Assembly (NCBI GenBank): GCA_009782285.1
Contig: WRJK01000007.1
Coordinates: 1-49,883 of the forward strand
Source: Clostridiales bacterium
GTDB taxonomy: Bacteria; Bacillota; Clostridia; Peptostreptococcales; Anaerovoracaceae
Length of the DNA stretch: 49,883 nt
Direction: 5' to 3'
In this document: piece by piece, positions 33,084 through 43,423 of the stretch
Position numbering within the stretch: position 1 is the first letter of the stretch
Layout: each line of letters begins with the position of its first letter
Notes under the pieces: model-generated
The model's input: the letters and a program-made list of their open reading frames with translations, nothing else
Database searches by the model: none
What the model was told of the DNA's origin: nothing
Program-made: the position numbers and the translations under genes

Positions 33084-35075
33084 ATGTTTTGCAGGTATTG
33101 TGGCAAACAAGTACATAATGATTCGATATTTTGCAGTTTTTGCGGCAAACAGCTGACGGAAAATGGTAATGGGACGGAAAATGAAGAGGCGGCTTTAAAC
33201 GCTCCTTTTAGAAGCGATCCAGAGTTTGTATGGAATTTGCACGAATTCCCTGAACACAAAAAAACCGAGGACATAGATTTTTCATGGGCGCAAAGCAGGC
33301 CCAAAAATGAAATAACCGAATTCGAGCAGGAAGCCGAAGCAAAGCAGGAAGCTGAAATCAAGCAGAAAGCCGAAATCAAGCAGGAAGCCGAAGGATATCT
33401 CTTTAAAACGCCTGAGCCGCTGAAATACGAAGTTCCGGAGATTGTGCTCGGGCCACCCCAGTACGAAATGCCGGAAATCAAGCTGGAGCCTTGGCAAGAC
33501 AGCAAAATTGACAGGTTTTATACATTCAACAAGAAGAATGAAGAATTCCAGAAACTTCTCGACAAGGAATACGAAAGGGTTAAGAACAAGGAGTTTTCAG
33601 AGCCTGCGGAGGAACCTGAACCCGAACAGGCACAGCAGCCAGCTCCAATGCCGGAGCACAAGCCGCAGCCCACTCCAATGCCGGAGCATAAGCCGCAACC
33701 CGCTCCAATGCCGGAGTTTGAACCGCAGCCAGCTCCAATGCTGGAGTTTGAACCCGAGCAGGCACAGCTTGACACGCAGGCAGAAGACAGTTTGATCTAT
33801 GACAACGACACTTTGTCAAAAAGGTTCGACACAAGGGAGTTCAACAAAGACCTAATAGAGGTAGCTCTCGAAAAAGCCGGGATCATAATCGACAAAGAAT
33901 ATGAAATAAGCCAGGAAAGGGATGCTTACAAAAGCGATTTCAAGCCGAGGTTCATTGAAGAAAGCCACGAGCTGGAGCTGATGCCGGAACCCGAACCGAA
34001 GCCGGAACCTGATCTGCGGCCTGAACCTGAGCTGCGCACGGGGCGGCCTGAGCCGGGAAGAGAACCCAGCAGCATAATCACGGACATTTTGCCCCTTGCA
34101 GACCCTCAAAAGCAGGAAGCGTTCAAGGCCTTGGAAAAATTGTGGGACGCAGAGGAGCGTAGCGCAAGAGAAAAAAAAAGCGTCAGAAAAACCGAAAAAT
34201 CCGAAAAGGCCGAATATTTTAAGGGGGCTGAGCAGACAGAAGGCGAAAGCGTAAAAGAAGAAGGCGGCAGCGAAAGCAAACGAGACCCGAAGAAAATCCT
34301 GTTGACTGTTTTGCTGATTGTGTTTTCTTTGGAAGTTGCGGCTCTTGGGCTTAAATACTTTGCCCCAAACAGCATCGGCGCAGCTTTTGTAAACAGCAAA
34401 CTGAGCTTTGCGGTTACTTGGTTTGATAGTTTTTTCCACAAGGAGCCGCTTGATGAGACGGGCAGCGAAGACCTAGGCATTTTAGAGGGCGAGGACGAGG
34501 ACGATGGCGATGGCGACGGGGATGCAGAAGACATGCCGGCCGCCCCTATAAGGGAACCGGAAGCCAACAAAGCGTTCCTTATAGCCAGCCAGCTTTACGT
34601 CAACAGAAACATTGAAGCAGTCGGGGCAGACGACGACCTCAAATTCAACTCGGAAAACACTTACAGCGAGCCAGGCGTCGCAGCCTCAAAGCCGATAGAA
34701 GACAATATTTGGAGGATGGAAGACGGCAACGCGGTTTATTACGACCAAGCGGTTGTTGCTTCGTTGATAAGCTTCAACTCCAAATGGATAGACTACGTCA
34801 ATAGCGGTGATGAGACCATTTTAGGATTGGTAAAGGAGGGAGGTCAGGCAGAAAAAAGCATACTTGACTTTAAACGAGGCAGTGGGGTCAAAAAGGCGTT
34901 CAAGCTGCTGCAAATCGGCGAATTACGGCAGAGCGGCGACACTTTTTTCATCTGGACGCGTGAAGTGATCGAGGACACGGTAAACGGCAAAACAACTGAA
35001 AACACGTACAATTGGGTCTACCAGATGGAAGCGGCTGGTGATAAAATGCAGGTGGTGGGTTATTTCAGGAATTAG
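33084..35075 (+). CDS. Zinc-ribbon membrane protein with proline-rich repeats
   Basis: A 663-residue protein. It opens with a zinc ribbon (CRYCGKQ at residues 3-9 and CSFCGKQ at 18-24). A long acidic, charged cytoplasmic part follows, with Glu/Lys/Ala repeats and four copies of a 10-residue Pro-rich repeat (33636-33755). One transmembrane segment lies at about residues 403-424 (ILLTVLLIVFSLEVAALGL). The outer C-terminal part of about 150 residues (YYDQAVVASLISFNSKWIDY to MQVVGYFRN) has the look of the NTF2-like domain at the end of TcaA/YvbJ-type zinc-ribbon proteins. These sense or shape envelope processes in Bacillota. Function here is inferred only from that likeness. Confidence 0.7.
   Translation: MFCRYCGKQVHNDSIFCSFCGKQLTENGNGTENEEAALNAPFRSDPEFVWNLHEFPEHKKTEDIDFSWAQSRPKNEITEFEQEAEAKQEAEIKQKAEIKQEAEGYLFKTPEPLKYEVPEIVLGPPQYEMPEIKLEPWQDSKIDRFYTFNKKNEEFQKLLDKEYERVKNKEFSEPAEEPEPEQAQQPAPMPEHKPQPTPMPEHKPQPAPMPEFEPQPAPMLEFEPEQAQLDTQAEDSLIYDNDTLSKRFDTREFNKDLIEVALEKAGIIIDKEYEISQERDAYKSDFKPRFIEESHELELMPEPEPKPEPDLRPEPELRTGRPEPGREPSSIITDILPLADPQKQEAFKALEKLWDAEERSAREKKSVRKTEKSEKAEYFKGAEQTEGESVKEEGGSESKRDPKKILLTVLLIVFSLEVAALGLKYFAPNSIGAAFVNSKLSFAVTWFDSFFHKEPLDETGSEDLGILEGEDEDDGDGDGDAEDMPAAPIREPEANKAFLIASQLYVNRNIEAVGADDDLKFNSENTYSEPGVAASKPIEDNIWRMEDGNAVYYDQAVVASLISFNSKWIDYVNSGDETILGLVKEGGQAEKSILDFKRGSGVKKAFKLLQIGELRQSGDTFFIWTREVIEDTVNGKTTENTYNWVYQMEAAGDKMQVVGYFRN
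33636..33755 (+). repeat. Four tandem 30-bp coding repeats
   Basis: Four in-frame copies of a 30-base unit encode QPAPMPEHKP, QPTPMPEHKP, QPAPMPEFEP and QPAPMLEFEP. The copies differ mostly at third codon positions and at the end of the unit. They lie within the cytoplasmic linker of the zinc-ribbon membrane protein and could change in number by slippage. Confidence 0.85.
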
Positions 35076-35109
35076 CAACTATTGTTAAATAAGAGCAAAG
35101 GAGTCAAAG

Positions 35110-36771
35110 ATGTCAACCAGATCGAATTACAAACGGGAAGAGATCAAAACAGGGGATATCGCTTTTTCTCCGTCGAGAAGCACTATTGAAACTGCTTTTT
35201 ACGGCAACAACGTTGAAAAAATAACTGACTTGAAGCTTATTTACGAAATGGCCAAAAACGCGAAAGGCACGATCGTTACAGACATGCCGGTGCACGAGCC
35301 TTCCGCAATCGGGCTGCCCGAAGGCGCTAGGGTGCTGCTTTTCAACGATGGTGAAATCGTTGGGCGTTTTGCCGGAGCTAGGGTGATCTTGGGCGAAGCC
35401 GGGGTTGACGAAGGCGAGATGGCAAAAGTCCTGCGGGAAGCGGCATTTTTGACAAGGTACAAAAAGATGTACCACACCCAGAGCTATATCGGGCTGGACA
35501 GGGATTTCATAATAAGGGCCCACTTGCTCGTTCCGCAGTCCTATGAAAACACCCTTTACAACTGGCTTTTGAATTTCCAGAACATCACGCCTTATTATGA
35601 CGAAATGTACGCGAATTCAAAACCTATAGGGAACGAACCTGACATTTACATACTGTCCGACCCTGACTACTGCCACCCAAAATTCCCGGACGGGCTGGCT
35701 TATTTCGACCCGGCGCACAATTGCGCCTGCCTTCTGGGCATGAGGTATTTCGGCGAGCACAAGAAGGGTACGCTGACCCTCGCTTGGAGCATTGCCAACA
35801 GAAACGGCTACACGTCGTGCCACGGTGGACTGAAAAGGATGGCGAAGGAAGACAGCGAGCCGCACGTTATGGGCGTCTTCGGGCTTTCGGGCTCTGGGAA
35901 ATCAACACTGACCCACGCCAAGCACGGGGGCAGGTACGATGTTACCGTGCTGCACGACGACGCTTACATCATATCAAACGAGAACGGTTCAAGCGTGGCA
36001 ATGGAGCCTTCGTATTTCGACAAGACCCAAGACTACCCGCTGACGTCAGAAGACAACAAATACCTGATCACCGTTCAGAACTGCGGCGCCACTATAGATA
36101 GCGATGGCAAGACTGTGATCGTCACCGAGGACATTAGGAACGGCAACGGCAGGGCGATAAAGTCCAAGCTGTGGGCAGCAAACAGGGTCGACAAGATGGA
36201 TGACCCAGTCAATTCAATCATCTGGCTGATGAAGGACGCTGCGCTGCCGCCGGTCGTGAAACTCGACAACCCAGTAATAGCCTCGGCAATGGGCGCCTGC
36301 CTTGCGACCAAGCGAACCACGGCTGAGAGGCTTGCGGAAGGCACCGACATGAACGCCTTGGTGTTTGAGCCATACGCAAACCCGTTCAGGACGTACCCGC
36401 TCCGGGAGGATTACGAAAAGTTCAAATCGCTTTTCAAGGAACGCGGCGTTGACTGCTACATTTTGAACACAGGGCATTTTATTGATAAAAAAATACCTAA
36501 AGAAGTCACTATCCGCATCATTGAGACAATCGCGGACGGAACAGCCGAGTTTAACAAACTCGGGCCTCTGGGGGAAATCCAGACGATGGGCATCGAAGGG
36601 TTTGTTCCTGATTTCAAGGACAAGAATTACCTCGACATTTTGGATTCGAGCATGAAAAAAAGGATTGATTTCATCGACTCGTTGATTGAAGCAAAAGGGG
36701 GGAGGGACCGCCTGCCTGAAGAAGCATCCATTGCGCTCAATCTTCTTTTGCTAAAAATAAAATCATTGTAA
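35110..36771 (+). CDS. pckA: Phosphoenolpyruvate carboxykinase (ATP), divergent form
   Basis: A 553-residue ATP-type PEP carboxykinase. The P-loop is GLSGSGKST (residues 258-266). The metal and substrate region YFGEHKKG is at about 213-220, and HDDAYII, TEDIRNGNGRA and IIWLMKDAALPPVVKL stand where the classical enzyme has the lid and phosphate-2 motifs. It interconverts oxaloacetate and PEP with ATP. In amino-acid fermenters it may work towards gluconeogenesis or fix CO2 from PEP with ATP gain. The sequence departs from the classical PckA at several conserved blocks, so a family variant is possible. A ribosome site AAAGGAG precedes the start. Confidence 0.82.
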   Translation: MSTRSNYKREEIKTGDIAFSPSRSTIETAFYGNNVEKITDLKLIYEMAKNAKGTIVTDMPVHEPSAIGLPEGARVLLFNDGEIVGRFAGARVILGEAGVDEGEMAKVLREAAFLTRYKKMYHTQSYIGLDRDFIIRAHLLVPQSYENTLYNWLLNFQNITPYYDEMYANSKPIGNEPDIYILSDPDYCHPKFPDGLAYFDPAHNCACLLGMRYFGEHKKGTLTLAWSIANRNGYTSCHGGLKRMAKEDSEPHVMGVFGLSGSGKSTLTHAKHGGRYDVTVLHDDAYIISNENGSSVAMEPSYFDKTQDYPLTSEDNKYLITVQNCGATIDSDGKTVIVTEDIRNGNGRAIKSKLWAANRVDKMDDPVNSIIWLMKDAALPPVVKLDNPVIASAMGACLATKRTTAERLAEGTDMNALVFEPYANPFRTYPLREDYEKFKSLFKERGVDCYILNTGHFIDKKIPKEVTIRIIETIADGTAEFNKLGPLGEIQTMGIEGFVPDFKDKNYLDILDSSMKKRIDFIDSLIEAKGGRDRLPEEASIALNLLLLKIKSL

Positions 36772-36802
36772 CAAGTTAAAAACTCAAAAAGGAGGAGTAG
36801 TT

Positions 36803-39781
36803 TTGAAGAAAAAGAAAAAAAGGGGGCTAACCGGAGTAGTTGTCGTATTGGTGTTGCTGCTCGCGCTGTTTGTGGCTCTGATCAATTTTATCACCGATAT
36901 TCTCTGGTTCATAGAGATGGGGTACTTAAGCGTCTTCTTGCGAAAGCTCGTCACGCAGCTGGAGATAGGGGTGCCGGCATTCTTGATAATCGGGCTCTTG
37001 AGCTTTCTGTACCTGCAGGCGATTAAGAGGGGTTACAACAAGAAGATTGAATCCCACAGCAACGATCCTGGCATCGGCAAAAGGCTGAACATGTACGCTT
37101 TGGCCGTAGCTGCTGTTTTTTCCGGCCTAGTGACGTTTTACGCGGTTACGCACGTTTGGTTTGAAGCCCTTAAGTTCAACTACAGCACGAGCTTTGGCAT
37201 TGCAGACCCGCTTTACAACTTGGACGTGTCGTTCTACATTTTCAAGCTGGAACTGATCAAACAGCTGAACAACATTGCGATCGGGGTGATAATAGGGTTT
37301 GCGGCGATCACGGTCCTTTACTACATGATTTTGATATCGTTCCGGAAACCGCAAATATTTGAAGAGGTCCCGCCGGAAGAAGACGAATACGAAGACGACG
37401 AGGAACGGTACAGCGGCGAATTCAAACGCGAGAGTTCAGGTGCCGGCAACTTTGGATCATACGGGCTCAACGACATTCTTGAGAAACTCAACAAGTTCAT
37501 GGCAGGCGGCGGGTTCGCGGGAGCCGGGGCGCAGCAGAACATCAACAGGGCGCAAAAGCCGCAAAAAAGGCTTGACGACGACAACTTCCTGAGCCTCCTG
37601 GGGATAGCTTCGAAGCAGATCATCTTTTTCGGGGTGCTGTTTTTCCTGATGCTTGGCGTGAAATTCTTCCTCATGCAATACGACTTGCTTTACTCCAACA
37701 CGGGCAGCGTGGTGTACGGGGCAAGCTACACAGACGTCAACATTACGCTTTGGATGTACAGGGTTTTAATAGGGCTTTCTGTCCTAGGCGCCGCCGGTTT
37801 TGTCTGGGGGTTCTCGAAAAAGAAATTCCGGAACATCCTGGCAGTGCCGGTAATCATGGTGTTGGTGGGTCTCTTTGGCATGGGCGGGGCTTGGCTGGTT
37901 CAGAACTACATCGTGTCCCCGGACGAGCTCAACAAGGAGCGCCCTTACCTAAAAAGAAACATTCAGTTCACGCAGACCGCCTATGGCTTGAACCATGTCA
38001 CTGAAATGAATTTCCCCGCCAGGACCGACGTGCTGGACTGGAAAGACATCGATAACAACAACGAGACCATATCAAACATCAGAATAAACGATTACCAACC
38101 TGTGAAGAAATACTACAACAACGTTCAGACAATAAGGCCGTACTACTTGTTCACCGATGTTTTCGTCGATAGGTACATGATAAATGGGGAATATACTCAG
38201 ACTTTCATTTCTGCAAGGGAAATCAACGACTCAGGAAGCTCGCCAATACCGCAGACTTGGCTGAACAAGCACATCAAGTATACCCACGGGTACGGGATCA
38301 CTCTTTCAAGGGTTGACAAAATAACAGCAAACGGCCAGCCGGACATGCTGATAAGAAACATCCCCCCGATGTCACAGGTGAAAGAAATTGACATTAGAAG
38401 GCCAGAAATATACTTTGGGAGGATGACGAACGATTACATCTTGGTAAAAACCGATGAAAAAGAATTCGACTACCCAATGGACGCAGAACACAACGCCGAA
38501 ACAATCTACGCAGGAACTGCGGGGATACCGCTCAACTTTTTGAACAAGACCATGTTCTCCATACGCGAGAGGAACCTGCGAATACTCGTGTCGACCAACT
38601 TAACCAAAGAGTCGAAAATTGTGATCAACCGGAACGTCATCAAGCGAGTGCAGACAATAATGCCGATGCTCACCTACGACCCGGATCCGTACATGGTAAC
38701 AGTCGACGGCAAGCTTTACTGGATCGTGGACGCCTACACGTCCAGCAGCTACTACCCGTATTCCTACCCTTACTTCAGGGGCGGAAACTACATCAGGAAT
38801 TCAATAAAGGTCGTCATCGACGCCTACAACGGCGCAACAAACTATTACATAGTAGACCCTCAAGACCCCATTGCCGCCACCTACAAGAAGATATTCCCGG
38901 CGCTGTTCAAGGATTTTGACGACATGGACAGGGATTTCAGCTTTGAGGACAAGGATGCGTCACTGAGGGCTCATGTTAGGTACCCGAGCATGATGCTGAA
39001 CATTCAGGCAAACGTGTTTCAACGTTACCACATGAACGACGAAGTGATGTTCTATCAAAATGAAGACTTGTGGGACATCGCTCAGGAAATTTACGAGACA
39101 AGCTTGGTTTCGATGGTGCCGAATTACTACATCATGAGGCTGCCCCACGAAGAAAAGGCAGAGTTTGTAAATTCAATACCTTACACGCCTAGGGACAAGC
39201 TCAACATGACGGCGCTCCTTGTGGCGAGGAACGACATGCCGCATTACGGAGACATTGTCCTATACAGACTGCCGAAGGGCGAAATAGTGTACGGGCCGAT
39301 GCAGATAGAGGCGCAGATAGACCAGCACACTGAGATATCCAAAGAATTCTCCCTTTGGAGCCAAGCCGGGTCGACCTACAACAGGGGCAACATGTTCGTA
39401 GTCCCGATAGAGGAGTCTTTGCTTTACATCGAACCTGTTTACTTGGAAGCGACCAACTCCAGCATCCCTGAAGTCAAAAGGGTAATAGTGGCTTACGGTG
39501 ACAAGATCGCCTACCGGGCCACATTGGCAGAGGCGCTGGATGAGCTGTTCCCGGTATTGAATGAAAAACCGGTGGGCAGCGCACCGCCCGACACCCCGGG
39601 CAGGCCCATCACGTCCATGCCGCCGGGGCAAGGGGCGTACACTACGGCAGAGCTGATCAACCTTGCGTCGGAAGCCTTCGACAAGGCGCAGGCTGCGCAA
39701 AAGAACGGAGACTGGGCGGCATACGGGCAGTACCTGGATCAACTGGAGAGGTACCTCGGCATGCTGAAAAACAACGAGTAG
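36803..39781 (+). CDS. UPF0182 family membrane protein
   Basis: A 992-residue UPF0182 (COG1615) protein. The start is TTG at 36803, supported by AAAGGAGG eight bases before. About seven transmembrane segments lie in the first 370 residues (for example VVVLVLLLALFVALINF near the start). An acidic loop with EEDEYEDDEE and Gly-rich stretches sits between them. A large outer domain with family motifs follows (YLKRNIQFTQTAYGL, RPYYLFTDVFVDRY, SSYYPYSYPYFRGG). The C-terminus carries a helical segment (SEAFDKAQAAQKNGDWAAYG) usual in the family. Function is unknown. Confidence 0.92.
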   Translation: MKKKKKRGLTGVVVVLVLLLALFVALINFITDILWFIEMGYLSVFLRKLVTQLEIGVPAFLIIGLLSFLYLQAIKRGYNKKIESHSNDPGIGKRLNMYALAVAAVFSGLVTFYAVTHVWFEALKFNYSTSFGIADPLYNLDVSFYIFKLELIKQLNNIAIGVIIGFAAITVLYYMILISFRKPQIFEEVPPEEDEYEDDEERYSGEFKRESSGAGNFGSYGLNDILEKLNKFMAGGGFAGAGAQQNINRAQKPQKRLDDDNFLSLLGIASKQIIFFGVLFFLMLGVKFFLMQYDLLYSNTGSVVYGASYTDVNITLWMYRVLIGLSVLGAAGFVWGFSKKKFRNILAVPVIMVLVGLFGMGGAWLVQNYIVSPDELNKERPYLKRNIQFTQTAYGLNHVTEMNFPARTDVLDWKDIDNNNETISNIRINDYQPVKKYYNNVQTIRPYYLFTDVFVDRYMINGEYTQTFISAREINDSGSSPIPQTWLNKHIKYTHGYGITLSRVDKITANGQPDMLIRNIPPMSQVKEIDIRRPEIYFGRMTNDYILVKTDEKEFDYPMDAEHNAETIYAGTAGIPLNFLNKTMFSIRERNLRILVSTNLTKESKIVINRNVIKRVQTIMPMLTYDPDPYMVTVDGKLYWIVDAYTSSSYYPYSYPYFRGGNYIRNSIKVVIDAYNGATNYYIVDPQDPIAATYKKIFPALFKDFDDMDRDFSFEDKDASLRAHVRYPSMMLNIQANVFQRYHMNDEVMFYQNEDLWDIAQEIYETSLVSMVPNYYIMRLPHEEKAEFVNSIPYTPRDKLNMTALLVARNDMPHYGDIVLYRLPKGEIVYGPMQIEAQIDQHTEISKEFSLWSQAGSTYNRGNMFVVPIEESLLYIEPVYLEATNSSIPEVKRVIVAYGDKIAYRATLAEALDELFPVLNEKPVGSAPPDTPGRPITSMPPGQGAYTTAELINLASEAFDKAQAAQKNGDWAAYGQYLDQLERYLGMLKNNE

Positions 39782-39829
39782 CAATATCAGTAGCATGTGG
39801 GCGCGGCCCACTTCAAAGAGAGGTCAACG

Positions 39830-41743
39830 ATGCTTGAATATGACAGGATGTTGTTTGTAATACCTGCGGAATGCCATGCCGAAGATGAACTGAAAGGCAT
39901 GCTCGAAAAGCACAGGGAAGTCAAATTTGTGTCCTTGGTCGGCTTCGACATAGGCGGCCACGACACCGACGAAAAGATACCAGTCGAGCTGTTCGTGCGC
40001 GACATGGAAAGGTACCTTAGAAACGGCGTCCAGACTGACGGCTCCAGCGTGGTCCTGCCGAAAATCGCGGACCTCAACAACGCTAGGGTCGACATTGTGC
40101 CGGATTTGTCGGTTAACTGGTATGTTGACTACAATTTAAATTACTATGACAAGGAAACGGGGCTCCCGGTGGGAACGCTGAGAATCCCGTCTTTCCTTGT
40201 CCACAACGACACTGACGTCATCGGATCTAGGGCAATTCTGAAAGACGCGATTGCTTTCTTCAAAACAGAGGTGCTGAAGCTCATAGGGGAAAACCCTTAC
40301 GTATGGGAATCCATCGGCATCAAAAGCGCGGAAGACATCATGGAAATCATGGTGACCTGCGCCACGGAGCTGGAGTTTTGGGTCAAAACGCCCGACGACA
40401 AAGCCGACAGGGAGCAGCTTTCCACAGCGCAGATATTGAAGGAACAGTACTGGAAAAGGACGATAGGCCCAGTCCGGACCGCCCTCGAAAGATCGCTCAC
40501 AACGCTGGACAGGTACGGGCTCGAAGTGGAGATGGGACATAAGGAAGTCGGCGGCATCAAGGCTAAGATGGGGAGCTCCGGAAATTACGACCACGTCATG
40601 GAGCAGCTGGAAATCGACTGGAAATACTCTTCGCCCCTCCAAGCGGCCGACAACGAAAACCAAGTCAAATACGTGATAAAAGACGTTTTCCGCCACCACG
40701 GCCTCGACGTAACGTTCATGGCGAAACCCATCGAGGGGATAGCAGGGAACGGCGAGCACACCCACATGAGCCTCTCCGCGAAGCTGATGGACGGCAGGAT
40801 CATCAATCTCTTTTCTCCGAAGGACATCCGGAAAGGCTATTTAAGCCCCATTGGTTTCGGTGCGCTGATGGGCCTTCTGAAAAACTACGAGGTAATCAAC
40901 CCGTTCATCAACTCGTCAACGGACGCCCTCAACCGGGCTCAGCCGGGCTACGAGGCGCCAGTCTGCATCGTTACCTCAATCGGGATCGGTGAAGACCAGC
41001 CTTCGAGGAACAGGACGGTGCTGGTGGGCCTCATCAGGGACCTTGCCGACTCTTTTGCCACTAGATTCGAGCTCCGCTCTCCAAACCCGAAGAGCAACAC
41101 GTACCTAGTGATAGCCACATCGTACATGGCGATGCTTGACGGCATAAGGGAAGCCTTGGAAAACGCAAAAACATCTGAGGATCTGCTTGCTTCCCTGTCA
41201 AAAAAATACGGCGATGAGGATTTTTACCTTGAGAGGCACAGGGAGTACCGCAGCGAGAAGAACGTCTTTGACGAATACACTGAGGAAGAAAGGGGCAGGC
41301 TGTTTGGCTACGCCCCAAGGACTGTTTGGGAAAACCTTTCAGCCTTTGACAAATACCCCGACAAGCTCAAGATATTCTCAAGGGGCGGCGTAATAGACGA
41401 ACTCACGCTGGAGTCCTTTAAAGAAGCCACCTTGTCACAGTGGGCAATGGAGCTATACAGCCGGATCATACCAAACACGATGGATTTTGTCAGAGAGTGC
41501 AGGAAGCTTCACGACGACAGCGACTGTACCGACTTTGACGTTGAAAACTGGGAGAAAATACAAAACCTGCGGATATACCTTGGGCGGGATTCGATAGGGG
41601 AGAAAAGCTTGCTGACTAGGATAAAGACTGCCCTCGACGAAAAAAACTATTCCCATGCGTCCCGGCTGCAAATTGAAATGTACGAAAAAGTGAACGAGCT
41701 TAGCGATATTTATTATTTGTCGTATAAAAAGAATTTACTTTAG
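39830..41743 (+). CDS. Large-form glutamine synthetase
   Basis: A 637-residue glutamine synthetase family enzyme. The catalytic core shows the VQTDGSSV substrate-binding region near the N-terminus, the ATP-binding loop KPIEGIAGNGEHTHMSLS, and FELRSPNPKSNTYL near the end of the core. An extra C-terminal part of about 170 helical residues makes it longer than GSI enzymes (about 450). Related long forms occur in Clostridia. It should make glutamine from glutamate, ammonia and ATP, though activity on another amine is possible. The start at 39830 (MLEYDRM) has an AGAGG ribosome site. An in-frame ATG 11 codons earlier is less likely. serS follows after 15 bases. Confidence 0.85.
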   Translation: MLEYDRMLFVIPAECHAEDELKGMLEKHREVKFVSLVGFDIGGHDTDEKIPVELFVRDMERYLRNGVQTDGSSVVLPKIADLNNARVDIVPDLSVNWYVDYNLNYYDKETGLPVGTLRIPSFLVHNDTDVIGSRAILKDAIAFFKTEVLKLIGENPYVWESIGIKSAEDIMEIMVTCATELEFWVKTPDDKADREQLSTAQILKEQYWKRTIGPVRTALERSLTTLDRYGLEVEMGHKEVGGIKAKMGSSGNYDHVMEQLEIDWKYSSPLQAADNENQVKYVIKDVFRHHGLDVTFMAKPIEGIAGNGEHTHMSLSAKLMDGRIINLFSPKDIRKGYLSPIGFGALMGLLKNYEVINPFINSSTDALNRAQPGYEAPVCIVTSIGIGEDQPSRNRTVLVGLIRDLADSFATRFELRSPNPKSNTYLVIATSYMAMLDGIREALENAKTSEDLLASLSKKYGDEDFYLERHREYRSEKNVFDEYTEEERGRLFGYAPRTVWENLSAFDKYPDKLKIFSRGGVIDELTLESFKEATLSQWAMELYSRIIPNTMDFVRECRKLHDDSDCTDFDVENWEKIQNLRIYLGRDSIGEKSLLTRIKTALDEKNYSHASRLQIEMYEKVNELSDIYYLSYKKNLL

Positions 41744-41758
41744 AGGTGAGGTGAGGTT

Positions 41759-43030
41759 ATGTTAGATATCAGGAAAATCAGAGATGACTTTGAAACTGTA
41801 AAAAAGGCGGTTGAATCAAGGCAGCAGGGCGATTTCGGCTTGAGCAAGGCACTTGGCCTCGACGAAAAGCGCAGAACAATCCTGGCAGATGTCGAACAGA
41901 AGAAAAACAGGCAAAACCTGGCATCGAAAGAAATTCCAAAGCTGAAAAAAGAAGGCAAAGACACTGCGGAAATCATGGCTGAGATGAAGCTCCTATCGGA
42001 CGAAATCAAGGTGCTTGACGGCCAAGTGGGCGATATCGAAAAGGAACTGAAAGGTGTGCTGCTTGGCATACCAAACACCCCAAGCCCCGATGTGCAAATA
42101 GGCGCAGACGACACGGACAACGTCGTCATCAGGGAGTGGGGTACGCCTAGGGAGTTCGATTTTGAGCACAAAGCCCACTGGGACGTAGGCCTCGATTTGG
42201 GCATCTTGGATTTCGAGCGGGCTGCAAAGATATCAGGCACCAGGTTCACCGTGTACAACGGGCTTGGGGCAAGGCTGGAACGCAGCGTGGTCAATTTCAT
42301 GCTGGACCTGCACACTAGGGAGCACGGGTATATGGAGATACTCCCGCCCTTCATGGTGAACAGGGACGCTATGACCGGCACCGGCCAGCTCCCAAAGTTT
42401 GAAGACGACATGTTCCACGTCCCCGCGAAGGATTTCTTCCTGGTACCGACAGCCGAAGTCCCTCTGACGAACCTTTTGAGGGACGAAATCATCAGCGCCG
42501 AAGACCTTCCGGTCTACTATACGGCTTACACCCCCTGCTTCAGAAAAGAAGCAGGCTCTGCGGGCAGGGACACGAGGGGGCTCATCAGGCAGCACCAGTT
42601 CAACAAGGTGGAGCTGGTGAAGTTCGTAAGGCCAGAAACCTCCTACGAAGAGCTTGAAACGCTCACCCTCAATGCAGAGGAGGTCCTAAGAAGGCTGAAC
42701 CTTCCGTACCGGATCGTGCGCCTGTCCACCGGGGACATGGGGTTTTGCTCAGCAATGACCTACGACATTGAAGTCTGGATGCCCAGCTACGGCAAATACG
42801 TTGAAATATCTTCATGCAGCAACTTTGAAAGCTACCAAGCCAGGAGGGCGAACATCCGCTTCAGGCCACAGCAGGGCGGCAAGCCCGAGTTCGTCCACAC
42901 CCTGAACGGCAGCGGCCTCGCCGTGGGCAGGACAGTTGCGGCAATCTTGGAAAACAACCAGCAGAAGGACGGCTCTGTTGCGGTTCCTGATGCACTGAAG
43001 CTGTACATGGGAGAAGTCAGTATAGGATGA
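41759..43030 (+). CDS. serS: Seryl-tRNA synthetase
   Basis: A 423-residue class II serine-tRNA ligase. The N-terminal coiled-coil arm that grips the long variable arm of tRNA-Ser spans about residues 30-105. Motif 2 is [18 protein letters not shown], and motif 3 runs [19 protein letters not shown]. The conserved TAEVPLTN loop and [13 protein letters not shown] are also present. The ribosome site AGGTGAGGTG precedes the ATG. There is no T-box leader in the 15-base gap, so it is translated with the glutamine synthetase transcript. Confidence 0.96.
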   Translation: MLDIRKIRDDFETVKKAVESRQQGDFGLSKALGLDEKRRTILADVEQKKNRQNLASKEIPKLKKEGKDTAEIMAEMKLLSDEIKVLDGQVGDIEKELKGVLLGIPNTPSPDVQIGADDTDNVVIREWGTPREFDFEHKAHWDVGLDLGILDFERAAKISGTRFTVYNGLGARLERSVVNFMLDLHTREHGYMEILPPFMVNRDAMTGTGQLPKFEDDMFHVPAKDFFLVPTAEVPLTNLLRDEIISAEDLPVYYTAYTPCFRKEAGSAGRDTRGLIRQHQFNKVELVKFVRPETSYEELETLTLNAEEVLRRLNLPYRIVRLSTGDMGFCSAMTYDIEVWMPSYGKYVEISSCSNFESYQARRANIRFRPQQGGKPEFVHTLNGSGLAVGRTVAAILENNQQKDGSVAVPDALKLYMGEVSIG

Positions 43031-43048
43031 CAAAAGAGGGGGATTGAA

Positions 43049-43423
43049 GTGAAGAAATTGCCACTTGGGATGCAGAGTTTTAGAGAAATTATTGAAGGCG
43101 ATTATGTTTATGTTGACAAAACGCAATATATCTACAACTTGGTTAACGACGCAAAGTACTGTTTCCTTTCGCGGCCCAGGAGGTTCGGGAAGTCGCTGCT
43201 GCTGGACACCATCGGGGAAGTGTTTAGCGGCGACAGAGAGCTTTTCAAGGGTCTTTCCATCTATGATTCCGATTGGGGTTTTGAGAAGACACTGCCCCGA
43301 TATGCAAGGGCTGCGCGGCGCCGATGGAAAACCTTGGCGCAAGGAGCAAGAACATCGTTAGCCTGCTCGGGGAAGGGACGCTTTCAAGGAATTATTATGG
43401 ATGCAAATGCGGAAAACACATGA
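43049..43423 (+). pseudogene. Truncated AAA-ATPase-like/DUF1703 gene
   Basis: The first about 80 residues match the widespread AAA-ATPase-like plus PD-(D/E)xK nuclease family: KKLPLGMQSFREIIEGDYV, YVDKTQYIYNL, and Walker A FLSRPRRFGKSLLLDTI. After WGFEK (near 43285) the similarity ends and the frame enters transposase DNA read in another frame. The complete protein would have over 500 residues. The GTG start has an AGAGGGGG ribosome site and lies 18 bases after serS. No later part of the gene is visible past the insertion element. Confidence 0.8.

Noticed and set aside
33636-33755. Tandem 30-bp repeats as a possible CRISPR array
   Set aside because: The units adjoin with no spacers and are in frame within a protein gene. 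No cas genes are in the window.
41744-41758. T-box leader for serS
   Set aside because: Only 15 bases separate serS from the glutamine synthetase gene, with no space for a T-box.
41740-42492. 250-codon minus-strand frame
   Set aside because: Antisense shadow of serS, which has all class II synthetase motifs.
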